The notes: generated from the sequence alone by a model not told the origin. A DNA stretch of 64,000 nt from Pollenia angustigena (GCA_930367215.1 OV884059.1:231073803-231137802), one strand, 5' to 3'; positions 11,334-22,925 are shown, numbered from the stretch's first letter. Program-made: numbers and translations.

Positions 11334-12396
11334 CAGGGCTGCCGGATTTGACGATTTATCGTCATTTTGACGATTTTTGTTCCGAAATTAGTCTGAGTTC
11401 ATACGGCTCATGTCTTATTGACAAGATTCTTAATTTTTCTTCTTTGAACATGAATTGGCGTTCAAATGATTCATGTCATGTTGCCGACATGTGCTTTTTT
11501 GATATTGAAAACAATAACAAAATTACACAACGTTTCTTTTCCCCTCGTCGCTCGAGCCTATAAAATAGCAATCTTGTCAGTAAGACATGAGCCGTATGAA
11601 CTCAGACTTAGCAAATTGCCGATTTGCTGATTTTTTTCTAAAAAGTGACGATTTTTTCCGTCTCCAAAGTCTGAATAAAACATTACATTTTCTGACAATT
11701 TCGTTTTTTAATCTTGGAATATTTAACTGTCAAACCTCAACAAGAGCGGAAGGCGGAACGTTTTCTTTCGCTTAGTTTTTACGCTGATATGCCATACCAA
11801 AGCAAGAGCGTCAACGTTGTGTCACGAACAGTAGTTTTACCTTTTTTGTTTAATAAAACTAAACAATAACTAAAAATAGCGATGAAAACTTTAGATCGAC
11901 CAAAAAATTGCTAAATTGCCATTATTAATTAGCAATAGCGGCAGACTTTACTATTAAATGAGCTGTCAAAATCGGGTTTTACAATTGCAAAGCGTGCCGC
12001 TTTTGTTCAAGTACGGCTGTAATATGCAAGTCTTAAGAAAATCTTTGATTATTTTCTTTCGTCAAACCATTATCGAATGAACCTTTTACGACTCCCTGTA
12101 TAAATCCTTTTTTTAACAATTATACGGCGAGCATTTCAAGATTTGTAAGAGAATATCTACATGAGTCTCAAACGATTCTTGACACGAAAATCTCGTTAGA
12201 TTATCTTTACCCACGTCTTAAACGATTTCCACAACGATTTAAGAAGCGTCTTTCGCTGTGCCATTTAAAAAATTGTTTATTTGTTTAAAAAAAAACTAAA
12301 TTTTAAGTTGCCCGATTTTTCGAAACGATAAAGACGATTTTCTTATTTTTTCTCAGGAAACTGAAGATTTCCTCACAAATTTTTCTGGCAGCCCTG
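11334..12396. mobile_element. Second hAT-like element nested in the first
   Basis: CAGGGCTGCCGGA at 11334 and TCTGGCAGCCCTG ending at 12396 form near-perfect inverted termini of hAT type. 'gacgattt' repeats lie just inside both ends. No matching 8-bp duplication is visible (left TCATACTC, right ATGGTATC), so the boundaries are less certain than for the outer element. It contains the 11391-11607 MITE and no transposase. Confidence 0.55.
11391..11607 (+). mobile_element. MITE with 3-bp TTA duplication, copy 1
   Basis: Terminal inverted repeats of about 37 bp start GTCTGAGTTCATACGGCTCA; the right arm ends GAGCCGTATGAACTCAGAC. TTA flanks both sides (11388-11390 and 11608-11610), as expected of PIF/Harbinger-type elements (TWA targets). 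Copy 2 lies at 27347-27609. The overlapping open frames at 11348-11563 and 11587-11775 are by-products. Confidence 0.75.
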
Positions 12397-12499
12397 ATGG
12401 TATCATATAAATTCATTTTTATAGCTATTTAAGTCATAAATATTAGAAATGTAATTTAAAAAAAAAAAAAAATCAAACATTGAAATTAATTATTTATAA

Positions 12500-13156
12500 C
12501 ACTCAATTCACATGAGGGCTTTTACGACGTCGTTTTATCTTGATTCCCTTTTAAAGCAACTTCCAAAATCTCTTTGCGTTCATACGATGATTTTTGGTTG
12601 CATTTTTTTTTTTATTTACAGTATGGCCTTGATTACCCGTCATTCGATTAACCGGCAGCTTCAATAAAATGGAAAACAAACATTTTTTTGCACTGATTTA
12701 AATTGCCTCTATTATCCGAAATTATAAACAAATTATCTTGTTTTCGTTAAATTTTGAACAATCAAAAGAAATTTAAATAAACGAAGAAAGAGAATATCTT
12801 AACGGTATGGAAGCATGTTCTGCCAAATTTACTTTTTTCCTCATGTTTACATAATAAAACGTTATATATTTACATAAAATAAGAAACACACCAAAAAAAA
12901 TATATAATCAAGAATTCTGCCGATCCCGTCTATTATCGATAATCGAGGTCTCACTGTATTTTCAACCACACACTTCAAAGTAAGAAAAAGAATAAAACGT
13001 AAACAGAAAAAGTTAAAAGAGAAATGTAAAAAACGACATGCAAAATACAAAACGAGACATTTTGTTAACCCCTCTTTCTTTTCTACACCGCTCACCAACA
13101 AACCAAAAGAGACGTCGACAAAGCGACGTCGTAAAAGCCCTCATCTAAACTGAGTG
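12500..13156. mobile_element. Inverted-repeat element with 3-bp TAA duplication
   Basis: The left end CACTCAATTCACATGAGGGC and the right end GCCCTCATCTAAACTGAGTG are inverted repeats continuing through TTTTACGACGTCG, about 34 bp in total. TAA flanks both sides (12497-12499 and 13157-13159). A pogo-like MITE (12619-12956) has inserted inside. The duplication length suggests the PIF/Harbinger superfamily; there is no transposase. Confidence 0.75.
12619..12956. mobile_element. pogo/Tigger-like MITE
   Basis: The left terminus CAGTATGGCCTTGATTACCC and the inverse right terminus CAGTGAGACCTCGATTATCG match the pogo/Tigger pattern. TA flanks both sides (12617-12618 and 12957-12958). The 338-bp body cannot encode the transposase. 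The minus-strand open frame 12862-13101 crosses its border and is not credible. It is nested two levels deep, inside the TAA-flanked element within the hAT shell. Confidence 0.75.
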
Positions 13157-13644
13157 TAACTATCTTTGGATGTTATCGAAACAAATTCATTTTTGTAAAA
13201 GTTAATATACGAGGTAAGTCGTTAATACTAAGATTATACTAAAAAGTTCATATAAATTTCCTGAAAATGAAAGATTTTCATATTTCCTCCGAACAACTTC
13301 CCACTACTTGTATTCCTCGATTTAGGTGAATCGTATGTTGAAACATCCTTAATGTTTTCTTTCACCATTATGAAAGCTGCTAATGTATAAGTATTGATTT
13401 GGCTACGATGATTAGTCTTAGTAAGTTTTAGTACATTTTGCATACAGATTAAAAAGATACGAAAAATGTCAGGATTATACATGGTATGTGAAGCCATCAA
13501 AAGATACGAAAAATGTATCTTTCGTATCCTAATGGCAACACTGATGTAGACTTCATTCTACCAAAAATATTCGGTACAGAGAGGTTTACGAATTTAAACT
13601 GTTAATATTTTCACAAATTTAATTGAGCTACTTTAAAAAAAAAA

Positions 13645-14750
13645 AAACAAGTTAGAGTGCCATATTCGGCTGTGCCGAATCTTTGATACCCTCCACCGAC
13701 AGTTCGAATGTTTAAGGAGTAATATCTGTATGATGTTATTATTATCTTAAACTGTGACGATTTGTTATTAATTATGGTTTTAGGCGACTAAACTGTTTTC
13801 CGGTAGTAGGGTTTATATAGGGCCTAGGGTAAATTATGGACCGATCATCACGAAATTTCACAGCGTCATTTCTAGTCCTTTAAAACTGTGACGTACCAAT
13901 TTCCGTTATGCTTGCATTATTAATTATGGTGTTAGGTGTACTAAAATGTTTTCCGGGAGTAGGGTTTCTATGGGCCCTAGGGTAAATTATGTACCGATCT
14001 TCACGAAATTTCCCAGTATCATTTGCAGTCGTACAAAACTGTGACGAGCCAAAATTTGTTATGATTGCATTATTTTTTACGGGTTTAGGCGTACTAAACT
14101 GTTTTCCGGAAGTAGGGTTTCTATGGGGCCTAGGGTAAATTATGGACCGATCTTCACGAAATTTCACAGTGTCATTTGTAGTCCTATAAAACTGTGACGT
14201 ACCAAATTTTGTTATGCTAGCGTTATTTTTTACGATTTTAGGCGTACTAAACTGTTTTCCGGGAGTATTGTTTATATGAGGCTTAGGGTAAATTATGGCG
14301 GGATCATCACGAAATTTAACAGCGTGATTTCCAGTCAAATAAAACAAATTTTTGCAAAATCTTATCTCATTCCGTGCCTTGTTCCAGCATTTATGTTATT
14401 TTTTGTAACAAAATTATCAATTTTTTTAGGTGGTGGTTCCACATTTTGATTCATAGCTCTGGTCCTACTGAACCGATTTTGCTGGATTTCAATCCCAAAC
14501 TGCTTAGGATAACTACAAGCAATTTGGCACCAAGGTTGTTAATTTCTTTTGAGTTGTTCGAAAGTGAGCGTGTTTTCAACAGACGGACAGACGGACAGAC
14601 AGACGGACATGGCTAAATCGACTTAGAATTACTTAAGGACCCAGAATATATATACTTTATGGGGTCTGAGATAAATAATAAAAAAATTTCACACGGAATG
14701 ACAAACTTAATATACCCTCTTCACAACTAATTGTGGTGGAGGGTATAAAA
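13645..14750 (-). mobile_element. DINE-1/INE-1-like element, copy B
   Basis: This is reversed relative to copy A. It starts 'aacaagttagagtgc', carries the 'ttcggctgtgccgaa' palindrome and 'accctccaccgacag', then 153-bp monomers, the GACGGACAGACGGACAGAC core (14582-14605), 'atatatactttatggggtc', and ends with the stem-loop 'taccctcttcac...gtggtggagggta'. It is closely similar to copy C at 35.8 kb, so both may descend from a recent burst. Confidence 0.8.
13780..14345 (-). repeat. 153-bp tandem monomers in DINE-like copy B
   Basis: GATC anchors in 'gatcwtcacgaaatt' fall at 13843, 13996, 14149 and 14302, exactly 153 bp apart. The 155-residue open frame at 13880-14347 (minus) consists of three 51-residue repeats of this unit and is not a gene. 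Confidence 0.85.
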
Positions 14751-15023
14751 AAATTATTATAAAAATTGAAATAAAATTTCTTTCAAAAACTTTAATAAAA
14801 TTATGATTAATAAAATAATTATGATATTTTTCACTACTTTTGATTACATCATTTTTTGCGTTTTATTTATTTTTTTGTTCCACAAACAGAATTTTCTATG
14901 GCGCTCGTGAAGAACTCAAACACGTACTGAAGTAAATTATATTCAGTACCCTACAGTGTAGAAATTTAATTTTTTTATACCATCAAATGGTTTGTTTAAC
15001 CCATATAAAATTAGTTAATTTAA

Positions 15024-15102
15024 CGGCCAATTTCACGTAGTTCTGTTAAAACTTTGACAGCTTTTTTTATATAATTATAACTAAACTTGTTGAAATTGGC
15101 CG
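15024..15102. mobile_element. 79-bp MITE with TAA duplication
   Basis: CGGCCAATTTCACGTAGTT at the left and AAACTTGTTGAAATTGGCCG at the right are inverted repeats, flanked on both sides by TAA (15021-15023 and 15103-15105). The GGCC..TT..CA..A.TT pattern resembles the MITEs at 22155 and 57660. Confidence 0.65.
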
Positions 15103-15289
15103 TAAGTAAATAAAATAATAAAGTTTTTGTTAATATTTAAAAAAAAGAAAGATATTTAACATTCAAGATATTTGCATTTTTTTACTAAGATCGTAAAATT
15201 TCTTCTAAAAGCCAATATACAATTGTTAAGCTCAATTAAATATTAATCTTGAAGTGTATTTTGCGGTCATTTTTAAAAACTAATATTTC

Positions 15290-16240
15290 AAGCTTTCCAT
15301 AAAGGTTTTAACTCCCCTTATTTTAACTTTAAAGACAATTTTAGGCTTTAATCATTAACTTTTGTTTAGAGTGCATGATATTACCAAAATTTTTTAAGCT
15401 GTCATCAAAAGCTTCAAATATTTCACATTTGCACTATTGCAAATAAATTTTGCAAAAAAAAGCTTTTTTCCAAAAAAAAAACAAAAACCAGAACTTTACT
15501 TTTCCGGAATTATTTTTAAATATGCAACAAAGCTTTAGAACTTTTAATATCTATGCAATATTAGTTTAACCGAATAAAGCTTTAAGTATATTAAAACAAT
15601 ATTTAGCTTTAAAACCAAGCTAAAAGCTTTCGCAGCTGGATGTATTAGAAAAAAGCGAATCTGGCACTGTTAAAAACAAGTTAAAAATGTTAACAAATAA
15701 ACATCAGTGACAGAAACAAAACTTAAACTCAATATAAGTAAAATCGTAAAAATTGCTTACTTTCAATAAAACTTTGAATGTACATATATAGCTTGCCTTG
15801 ATGCCAGTAGAATACTTTTCAAGCGAGCTTTTTTGAGCACTGTATGGTCATATAAGCGAATTTTTATAGGTGCATATCTCGTTTTAAAACACTGAAAATG
15901 CATATTAGCAATAAATACTGTAATTTTAAGTCTAAAAGCTTTAAAGTTTTACATTAAAAATGCAATAGCTTTTGATTATAAAAAAACAACTGAAACAAAA
16001 GCAAACATTTAAAGAAATTTAAAAGTTTTAGCAAATGTTACAACATCCGAGCTTTTTCTTATTTAATAAAAAGCTTTTAAACTGTTTGACTATGAGCTTT
16101 TAAATTGAATAGTAAATTGTTTTTAATTAAATGTTGTGTTAGAGCTTTTGTGCTATTTAAATAAATACAAGAATATTTTAAGCAGTTTATTTAATATTAA
16201 AAGCTTTCTACAATCACTATTTTAAATTAAATATTAAGAG
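15290..16240. repeat. Stretch rich in AAAGCTTT motifs
   Basis: AGCTTT/AAAGCT words recur at least a dozen times over about 950 bp (for example near 15290, 15462, 15530, 15577, 15604, 15935, 16070, 16097, 16198), and again at 17940-18060. No fixed period is visible. No gene is supported here. Confidence 0.45.
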
Positions 16241-16858
16241 ATCAATTATAAGTTAAAACTTTGATTGCAAGATTATTTCTGATATTTGTTATTGCTATTT
16301 AAGGTATTTCTAAGTTCGTTTTAAGTAACTTAACCAAATTATTTAATTGATTTAATTTAAAAGAAGTTCTATTCCTCTGCTTTGTTCTACAGTTTTTGTT
16401 GTGAACCTCCAACAATCGTGACACCCACATAATTCTTTTTTTATTATTTCTTATTTTTTTTTTAATTTTATTTCTAAACCACCAGGTAAATTTTTATGAA
16501 AGCCATCTACTTATGCGGTGTATTTGGCTGAAACGTGCAACAACAGAATTGATGTATTTGTAAGGAAATTATAACAACATTGTAAAAGTGGTTTTATTTT
16601 TCTTTATTTTTTTTTTCTTTTTAGAAAAAAAAGCTTAAAAGTCATTAAAAAAAGAAGGGAGAAAGAAAAAAACACGAAAGAAAAGGTTAAGAATGGCAGG
16701 GCCTTAAAGAACATTGTTGCTTAAATGTAGAAAAGAAACCTTAGAAAATTAGTTATTTGAAGAATTGACAAGTAAAAAATATACACACTCGAAAAAAAAA
16801 TTTGATAGCAAAATGTTTTCAAGTGATTTTGTAAATCTTTTGCTTTGTCTGGGTTTAC

Positions 16859-17269
16859 ATTATGAAAGTTTTCTTTTAAAAACTCTAAAGGTCATGTCAA
16901 ACATAACCTCTTCGCTTTAAGTGGCGTTTTTTACTTCGACAGAAAAGCGTAAAGCTAAAATTGTATGACACAATAAAACCATTGACAACACTCAAGCATT
17001 GTTTGTTAAAAAAAAATTTAATCATAATACTAGCAGATTGTCAAAGCGTGCAAAAATATCAGAGCTGCCCAACTTTTCGCTTCGCTATGCGTTGAAAGTA
17101 CTTTATGTGACATGTTTTGTAGAAATATGCAACGCGAAGCAAAAGCTTTATCTGGCATGGCCTTGAGTGTATTGGTGAAAGGGGAGAGAAGAATAGCATG
17201 TTCTCTTCCTTTCTTCCCCTTTCACCAATAAATTTTGACTTTCGGAGAAAAAACTTTCATAGTATGACT
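16859..17269. mobile_element. Inverted-repeat element with gaaagttttc ends
   Basis: CATTATGAAAGTTTTCTTT at the left and, inverted, CATACTATGAAAGTTTT at the right bound 411 bp. The right half carries a purine-rich hairpin (17170-17230) like those at 10568-10637 and 38196-38335. The left flank 'gggttta' resembles the outer ends of the 38.2 kb element. It is noncoding. Confidence 0.45.
17170..17230. repeat. Purine-rich hairpin, copy 2
   Basis: TATTGGTGAAAGGGGAGAGA pairs with the inverted 'cttcccctttcaccaata'. AGCATG lies near the loop, as in the other two copies. Confidence 0.55.
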
Positions 17270-18180
17270 TTTAAAGATTTCGTCATAATTGACATCAAAA
17301 GCATTTTTATAGTCCTCGCCCCTCATTTCGTAGGCCCCATTTTAAAAATATTTACAAAAGAATTTTTTTAATTCAGGGTGAAGCACACCCTTAAGGTTTT
17401 TAAGAAAATTGTGTGTTAATTTTTAAATCTAAATTTAAACCATATTTCTTTGAGTGTAGACAAATATTACATAAGCTATTTCTAATGCTACATTACTGTA
17501 CGAATTACAAGAAAATTGTTGTAAAAGTATGCTTGTAAAACTTTTAAGACAAGTCAGTCTCCTTTAGCGGAAGAATATAAAACAAAACCATCATCAGCCG
17601 TAAACCCAATCGGACATTAAGCTGTATTATGTCCGTTCACAAATAAAGAGCAACAGTCTTTTCTTGGAAATCAAAAGAAAAATCATAATAATTATTTAAA
17701 ACTCAATTATAGACATCTAAGAGATTTTAAAGGTTTCTTTGTTAGAAAAAAACAACAAAAATAACAATATTCTAACACGCAATAGATATAAAAAAGATTT
17801 TTTTATTAACGATTTATTTTGAAGTTTTTAAAACAAAAAACTCTTTTTAGCTAAATGACATTAATTTATGGTTTTTAATTTTATTAAAAAAAATATATTG
17901 AAAATAAATTAAAATTTTTAGCAGAGTTGATTTCCGGAAAGAAGCTTTTTGTAGAATTTGTAGTTTTAAAACAAAAGCTTTTTGTTAAAAGTCTCCACAA
18001 TTTTTCCGTAAAAAAAATTCTTACAAACAAAAAGCTCTTGAAAAAAGCTTTTGGAAAAAATTCCATATGCGTCCTATTTTAAAAAAAATAGCTTTCCATA
18101 GACTTTCTTCTTTCTCCTACTCTATTTCTTATTTTTCTAAATGTCCTCCTATTTCCAACTTCCAGCTCTATCTTTTCTTT

Positions 18181-18299
18181 TGCAGCTGACAGCAACCTTT
18201 GCCAAGTGTACCCATTTGGTGCTATTAGCCATTATTATTTTGCAGCTGACAGCAACCTTTGCCAAGCGTATCCATTGGGGCTATTAGCCAAAACATGAG
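18181..18299 (+). repeat. 60-bp tandem duplication carrying a splice-acceptor-like site
   Basis: Two adjacent units (18181-18240, 18241-18299) are near identical through 'tgcagctgacagcaaccttt'. The first follows a long pyrimidine tract ending 'cttttcttttgcag', a good 3' splice-site match; the second follows 'attattattttgcag'. The sequence after the first AG stays open through both units for 33 codons to a TAG. It could be a small exon with a duplicated acceptor, or chance; no partner donor or protein homology can be shown. Confidence 0.45.
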
Positions 18300-18529
18300 T
18301 GCTATGCTTGGTCGATTTTAAGACCAAATATTCCATGCTGAAGCATAAAAGCGAGATGGATTAAGCTGCCTTATTCGTGTATAATCTCATCTATGGGTGG
18401 TAAAATTATTGAGGAATCAGAATCCCTTGATGGGCAAAAACTTTACATACCTGGTAACTTAGCAAATAATGGTGGAGAAAATAAACACTACTTATTTTTC
18501 GGCTGAATAACTACGTATTTTTGTTCGAG

Positions 18530-18790
18530 GTGCCCAAAGAATTCAGTACTTACAAAATACACTTACTAAAAGTCAAAAAATACCTAGTTATTATTTAGCT
18601 ACTAGTAAGTTGAATTGTAAGTACTTACAATAAACTTACTAGAAACCAAAAAATCACTAGTTAATAGACCTAATAAGTAGTTATTGAGTACGTTACCAGT
18701 AAGCAAATAGTAGTGAAAATAACAGTAGTAATAAGTAGTTGCTGAGGTCATTACTAGTACGTACTTATTGAAGTTTTCAGAATAACGACA
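18530..18790. repeat. Short direct repeats (cttactagtaag type)
   Basis: A unit of about 75 bp with 'agtacttacaa', 'acttacta', 'caaaaaat' and 'ctagtta' occurs at about 18550 and again at about 18620, with degenerate copies to 18790 ('aataagtagtt' twice). It is noncoding. Confidence 0.4.
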
Positions 18791-19179
18791 ATTGTAATGA
18801 CAACTATTACCAGGTAATGTAAGAGGGTGTAAGAGAAAACTCAATACATCTGATGTCCTTACTATTTATACCACCTATATCCGACCGCAAATACAAATCT
18901 CATGTATAGGCCGGTGTTTCAATGTCTATTTGGGAGCTTCACGAGCGCATGCAGGAGAAGGCGAAGGTTCTCATTAGTGGCATTAGGGATTCAATTCCAT
19001 TGACTCCTTTTAGCGCCATCGCAATGTGGGTTGTATTTGCCTGTTTTATCACTATTACAATGGGATGTTTTCGAATTAAATTAAGGATCTGGTTCCAAAA
19101 CCTCGTACGTTTGCTTGTTATACAAGTTTTCCTCAAGAGCTTATTCTTTTGTGATCGATTGGCCGGTGAATCGTATAAC

Positions 19180-19364
19180 GCATTACAGGAAAAACTCGTT
19201 TAGGTACCGAACTGTTCGTATTTGGAATAACATTCCTTGCTAAAGTCTTTCCTCTATCTTTCAGCATGAATAAGTTCAAGTCGAATGTCCACAGGCACTA
19301 CTCCCTCAATTCTCCTTTCCAAAATCTATTTTCCCAGTTACAACACTATGCAAGCGTCAGATAA
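19180..19364 (+). pseudogene. 3' end of a non-LTR retrotransposon ORF2 (relic)
   Basis: One frame reads RTVRIWNNIP and is stopped at TAA 19241-19243. The next frame continues KVFPLSFSMNKFKSNVHRHY and stops at about 19364. 'RTxRLWNxLPxxVFPxxxxxxxFKxxVxRHYxL' is the familiar C-terminal pattern of Jockey/R1-type reverse transcriptase proteins. A +1 shift and the lack of any upstream catalytic YADD motif make this a dead 5'-truncated fragment. The open frame just upstream (18922-19203) may be decayed sequence of the same element, but I cannot confirm it. No poly-A tail is preserved beyond a short A run near 19372. Confidence 0.5.
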
Positions 19365-19540
19365 TCCTAACAAAAAAAAATAAAAAATAAAATGCTTTGT
19401 AACAGTTTTAGCCATAGTGAATTTATTTTGAACCCATAGTAGAATGATTTTTTGGTACTAAAAACATAAATTAGACAAAATTTTAATACAGTAGTGAAAT
19501 TTGTTTCAGCGTTTTATACGTTTTAAAGTGATTTTCTGAG

Positions 19541-19656
19541 TGGGCTTTGAAATGGACGAATCTTAACGAAATTTGACAGTGTAATTTCTAGTCTTTTACA
19601 TCTGTGACAGACCAAATCTAATAACAATTGTATTATTCGTTACGGTTTCAGACGTA
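19541..19656 (-). repeat. Relic of one DINE-like 153-bp monomer
   Basis: The blocks 'ggacgaatcttaacgaaatt', 'ttgacagtgtaatttctagt' and 'ctgtgacagaccaaa' match the monomers at 13.8-14.3 and 35.9-36.3 kb with scattered substitutions. No element ends are visible, so this is an isolated fragment. Confidence 0.6.
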
Positions 19657-20442
19657 CACAGAAAAAAAATAAAAATTGATTTCAATTAAAAAATTTGTAA
19701 AATTAATTAAATTTGCCCCAGTAAACAAATAAATAGTATTAATTAAATACTTTTTTTAATTAACAACATTTTAGGCAGTAATTTGGTTGACATAAGATAA
19801 CGTTTAATTTCAGCGTTAAAGAAATTGCAGTCAAAGTATAAAAACTGCCATTTCTTTCACTTCTTCATTTGTTACTGTTTTTATCAAACTCAACAAAAGA
19901 TGAGAACATTCAATTCCGTTCTGTTTTTTTTTTTAAATCCACAAACTTCAATGTGTTCGGTTCGGCTCGTTAATGTTCGTCCCTTTTGGCTGGTAAAAAA
20001 AAACCAAACATTTTTTACAAAAACAAAATACACATACGAAAAAAACATTATAGAACATTAAAATATAATGTTTGTCTACAGTATCACTACAATTGTTCTG
20101 TTTTTTAACCGAACATTATATAATGTTTTGTTCTTTCTTGAAAATAGTTACGAACGGTATTAAGGGTTGTTTGTGTATGTCTACACAATCACTAAAAAAA
20201 TAGATATCGTTCCTTGGTTTGCCGAACGTTAAATAATGTACTGTTTATTTTCGAACACTGTTTTTGAGTTCGAAAGATGACAAACAGGGAAACGTTATTT
20301 TTTTAATGATTTACTACATAAACACTATTAGCGTTTGTGTTTTCCACAAATCTAAAGAACCGAACACTAAGGAGCGATAGTTAGTGTTTTTTTTCAAACA
20401 CTGGTTTTGAATTGCAAAAAAAAATGGTTTGAATTTTTTCTG
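19657..20442. other. AT-rich DNA with repeated gaacat/gaacact words
   Basis: It starts TACACAGAAAAAAAA, like one end of the 58.26-59.16 kb element. Words such as 'gaacatta', 'cgaacatta' and 'gaacact' recur, suggesting an old degenerate repeat. No gene is supported. Confidence 0.35.
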
Positions 20443-21079
20443 TTTACTAAAGTGTTTTCCCAGAGTTGCCTTGGTAAATTTGTTAAAGTTTTTTTTAGAC
20501 ACATTTGTTAAAAGAGGCTTTTTAATTGCGTATCAAAAAGAGGACATTGGCGGGTAAAGGGTTTAGCTTTAGTCGACAAAGTTTAAAAAATTAAATTAAT
20601 AATTTTAGCGCAAATTTTAGCGTTTTTAAAGTTTTTTTTTTAAAGTACAAAATAATAACAGTTTCCTAAAAGCAACCAAAACCGTTAGAGGGTAAAAATT
20701 CAATAAGGTTTTCCATAAAAAAATGTGAAGGTCACTTTAAAGTAGTTTTACTAAAGTGTTTTCCCAGAGTTGCCTTGGTAAATTTGTCAAAGTTTTTTTT
20801 TAGACACATTTGTTGAAAGAGGCTTTTTAATTGCGTATCAAAAAGAGGACATTGGCGGGTAAAGGGTTAAGCTATCTTAAGAAGTGTATTACAAAAGTTT
20901 TTTTGCAAATAAATTAGTCGACAAAGTTAAAAAAAATTTAATTAAATTAATAATTTTAGCGCAAATTTTAGTGTTTTTAAACTTAATAACAGCTTCCTAA
21001 AAGCAACCAAAGCCGTTAGAGGGTTAAAAATTCAATAAGGTTTTCCATAAAAAAATGTGAAGGTCGCTTTAAAGTAATT
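20443..21079 (+). repeat. Tandem duplication of a ~300-bp unit
   Basis: Unit 1 (about 20443-20746) and unit 2 (about 20747-21079) share long identical stretches, for example 'gtgttttcccagagttgcct', 'gaggctttttaattgcgtat' and 'gaggacattggcgggtaaag'. Unit 2 has about 30 extra bases near 20880-20930. It is a recent segmental duplication of noncoding DNA. Confidence 0.85.
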
Positions 21080-22151
21080 TCCACAATCTCATCATTAAGT
21101 CTGTTAAGAAAAAATAACATCTGTAAAACTTAAATCTTTAAATACTGTTTTACAAAGCTCCGATAAAGACGAAAATATTTTCCGTTTTTTTTTTTTTTTT
21201 GTTGCATTTCTAACAATTTAAATTGCCGCAACAAAAACCTTAACAAATTTGTTATGAATATTTTATGTGACAGGTGTGAATTGAGGTTTCGACTCATAAG
21301 TAGACAATTGTTGGTTTAACATGGCTCGGTTAGTTGTTGTATCTACTCGTTGCACTCATATTGTGTATATAATTAATGTTATTTTGTTTGCTTAAACATT
21401 TAAAATTTTTTCGCAAAAGAATGCAAAAATTCTAAACTACTTGACAAGGTAGTTTTTTTTTTTTTTTTTGTAAATATATTTAAGCAACTGAACAAAAAAA
21501 AACTATGCAAATAAATAAAAACAAAAAATTATAAAATAAACAACAATTTTAAGTGTGTCAAGTATTATTGAACATAAAGTTTGTAGGGCTATTGACATTT
21601 TTTTTTACAATTATTGCTCAACTATTACATGAGATTTTTGTTTAAATATTTACACTTCTATTTGAATTTTATCACTTGTCAGTTAAAGAAAATAATTAAT
21701 ACTTTGTTAGTAACTCTGGTCGGAAAAAAATTTTTTAAATAAATGAAAATTGTGTTAAAGATTAAGATTAAGATTTTAAGGCGCTAAATTTAAATCCGTT
21801 TTTTGGACTTTTTTTATCACGTCCGAAAAAAGACGGTTATGCTCATACATTTGATCACAACTTGAAAAAGATTTTTTCGATTTTGATAGCCTTTTGGTCA
21901 TTAAAATTAAATAATAAATAGAGAAATGTGTATTGAACGAATAACCATTAGGGGTACAACCAAAATAAGGCCTATTTCACCACGCTGTAGCCGATGTTAT
22001 GCTGAAATCGAAAAATGTTTCCTCAGGTCATTTCGGAACAAAAACGTTCCGCGTCGAAGCCGATTTCTGAAAACCCTTTAAGATTTTTTTTTATATTTTA
22101 AAATTTTGTATTTTTTTCAAAATTTATTTATTTTATAATTATTTACATTTC
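21080..22151. other. AT-rich intergenic DNA
   Basis: Long poly-T and poly-A tracts; no gene, RNA or repeat was recognised. Confidence 0.5.
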
Positions 22152-22154
22152 TTA

Positions 22155-22279
22155 GGGCCATTATTATAACTTGGCGTTAGCTGTTATCCGACAGTTAACA
22201 GACGCTTTTTGACAGATAACACATTATTATCTGTCAATTTAATCTTAACTTTAGCTAACTTCAAGTTGTAATAATGGCC
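22155..22279. mobile_element. 125-bp MITE with TTA duplication
   Basis: The ends GGGCCATTATTATAACTTG and CAAGTTGTAATAATGGCC are inverted repeats. TTA flanks both sides (22152-22154 and 22280-22282). The terminus resembles the MITE at 57660 (GGCC.TT.T.A.AACTT). Confidence 0.7.
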
Positions 22280-22925
22280 TTAATGTAATTATATGATTGT
22301 AAAAAAAATCAGAATCTAAAAACTATCTTTGTTAAGTGAAATTAACTTAAGATTAAGAGTTTGTGTTGATTTGCATTGGGGAAAAATATCTAGTACGACT
22401 TTGATGGCGCGTTCCGCACAAATGTTGCTGCGTTGTGTTTTTGGAATTCCTGATTAATCTTTCACACAATGTCTTAGAAAGCATTTCTGAGCATTAGTAA
22501 AGCCCGATAATTATTTGTTTCAGGCTTCGAAGTCATTTTTATATTAACAATGATCTGAAAACTAAATGTTGTACCAAGGGCCATATAAAATTTTGAAAAA
22601 ACAGAGTTGCATTAGCAAAAATCGGTTGTTTGTAACTAGTTTATCTCAAAAGCTAGTTACAAACCTGTTTATGGTTTGTACGGATAAATAAGTTTCACAA
22701 ACTAGTTTATTACCATAAAAAACTTATAAACTGTTTATGGTGGAGGTGTAAATGCGTTATTAATGATCCCAAACTTAATTGCATTTGACGCGGAACCTTT
22801 TTTAACGATATCGAAAATCTAAAGATGCAGTTCTTATTGTTTTTTTATGCACTACATGGTATGGATAGGGCCATTTTGATATTTTCAAAAATTGTAAAAA
22901 AGTAATAACCATACTCAATATATTT

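Larger units (their letters stand above)
11189..13543. mobile_element. hAT-type element with 8-bp target duplication (outer shell of a nest)
   Basis: The termini are CAGTGCTGCCAATGG at 11189 and CCTAATGGCAACACTG ending at 13543, imperfect inverted repeats that continue into shared 'gaaagatacat' sequence. Both are flanked by the identical 8-mer ATGTAGAC (11181-11188 and 13544-13551). CAGTG..GCC termini with an 8-bp duplication are diagnostic of the hAT superfamily. The interior does not encode a hAT transposase; it is filled by other elements (11334-12396, 11391-11607, 12500-13156, 12619-12956). This is therefore a nonautonomous hAT element that served as a landing site. Confidence 0.8.

Noticed and set aside
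13880..14347. 155-residue open frame with repeated 51-residue units (and similar at 4736-4921, 5078-5299, 36000-36323) as a repeat protein gene
   Set aside because: The repeats coincide with the 153-bp DNA monomers of noncoding DINE-like elements; a period divisible by three keeps the frame open without selection.
18922..19203. 93-residue hydrophobic open frame as a membrane protein gene
   Set aside because: It lies directly upstream of a non-LTR retrotransposon relic and more likely represents decayed element sequence; there is no support for a host gene.
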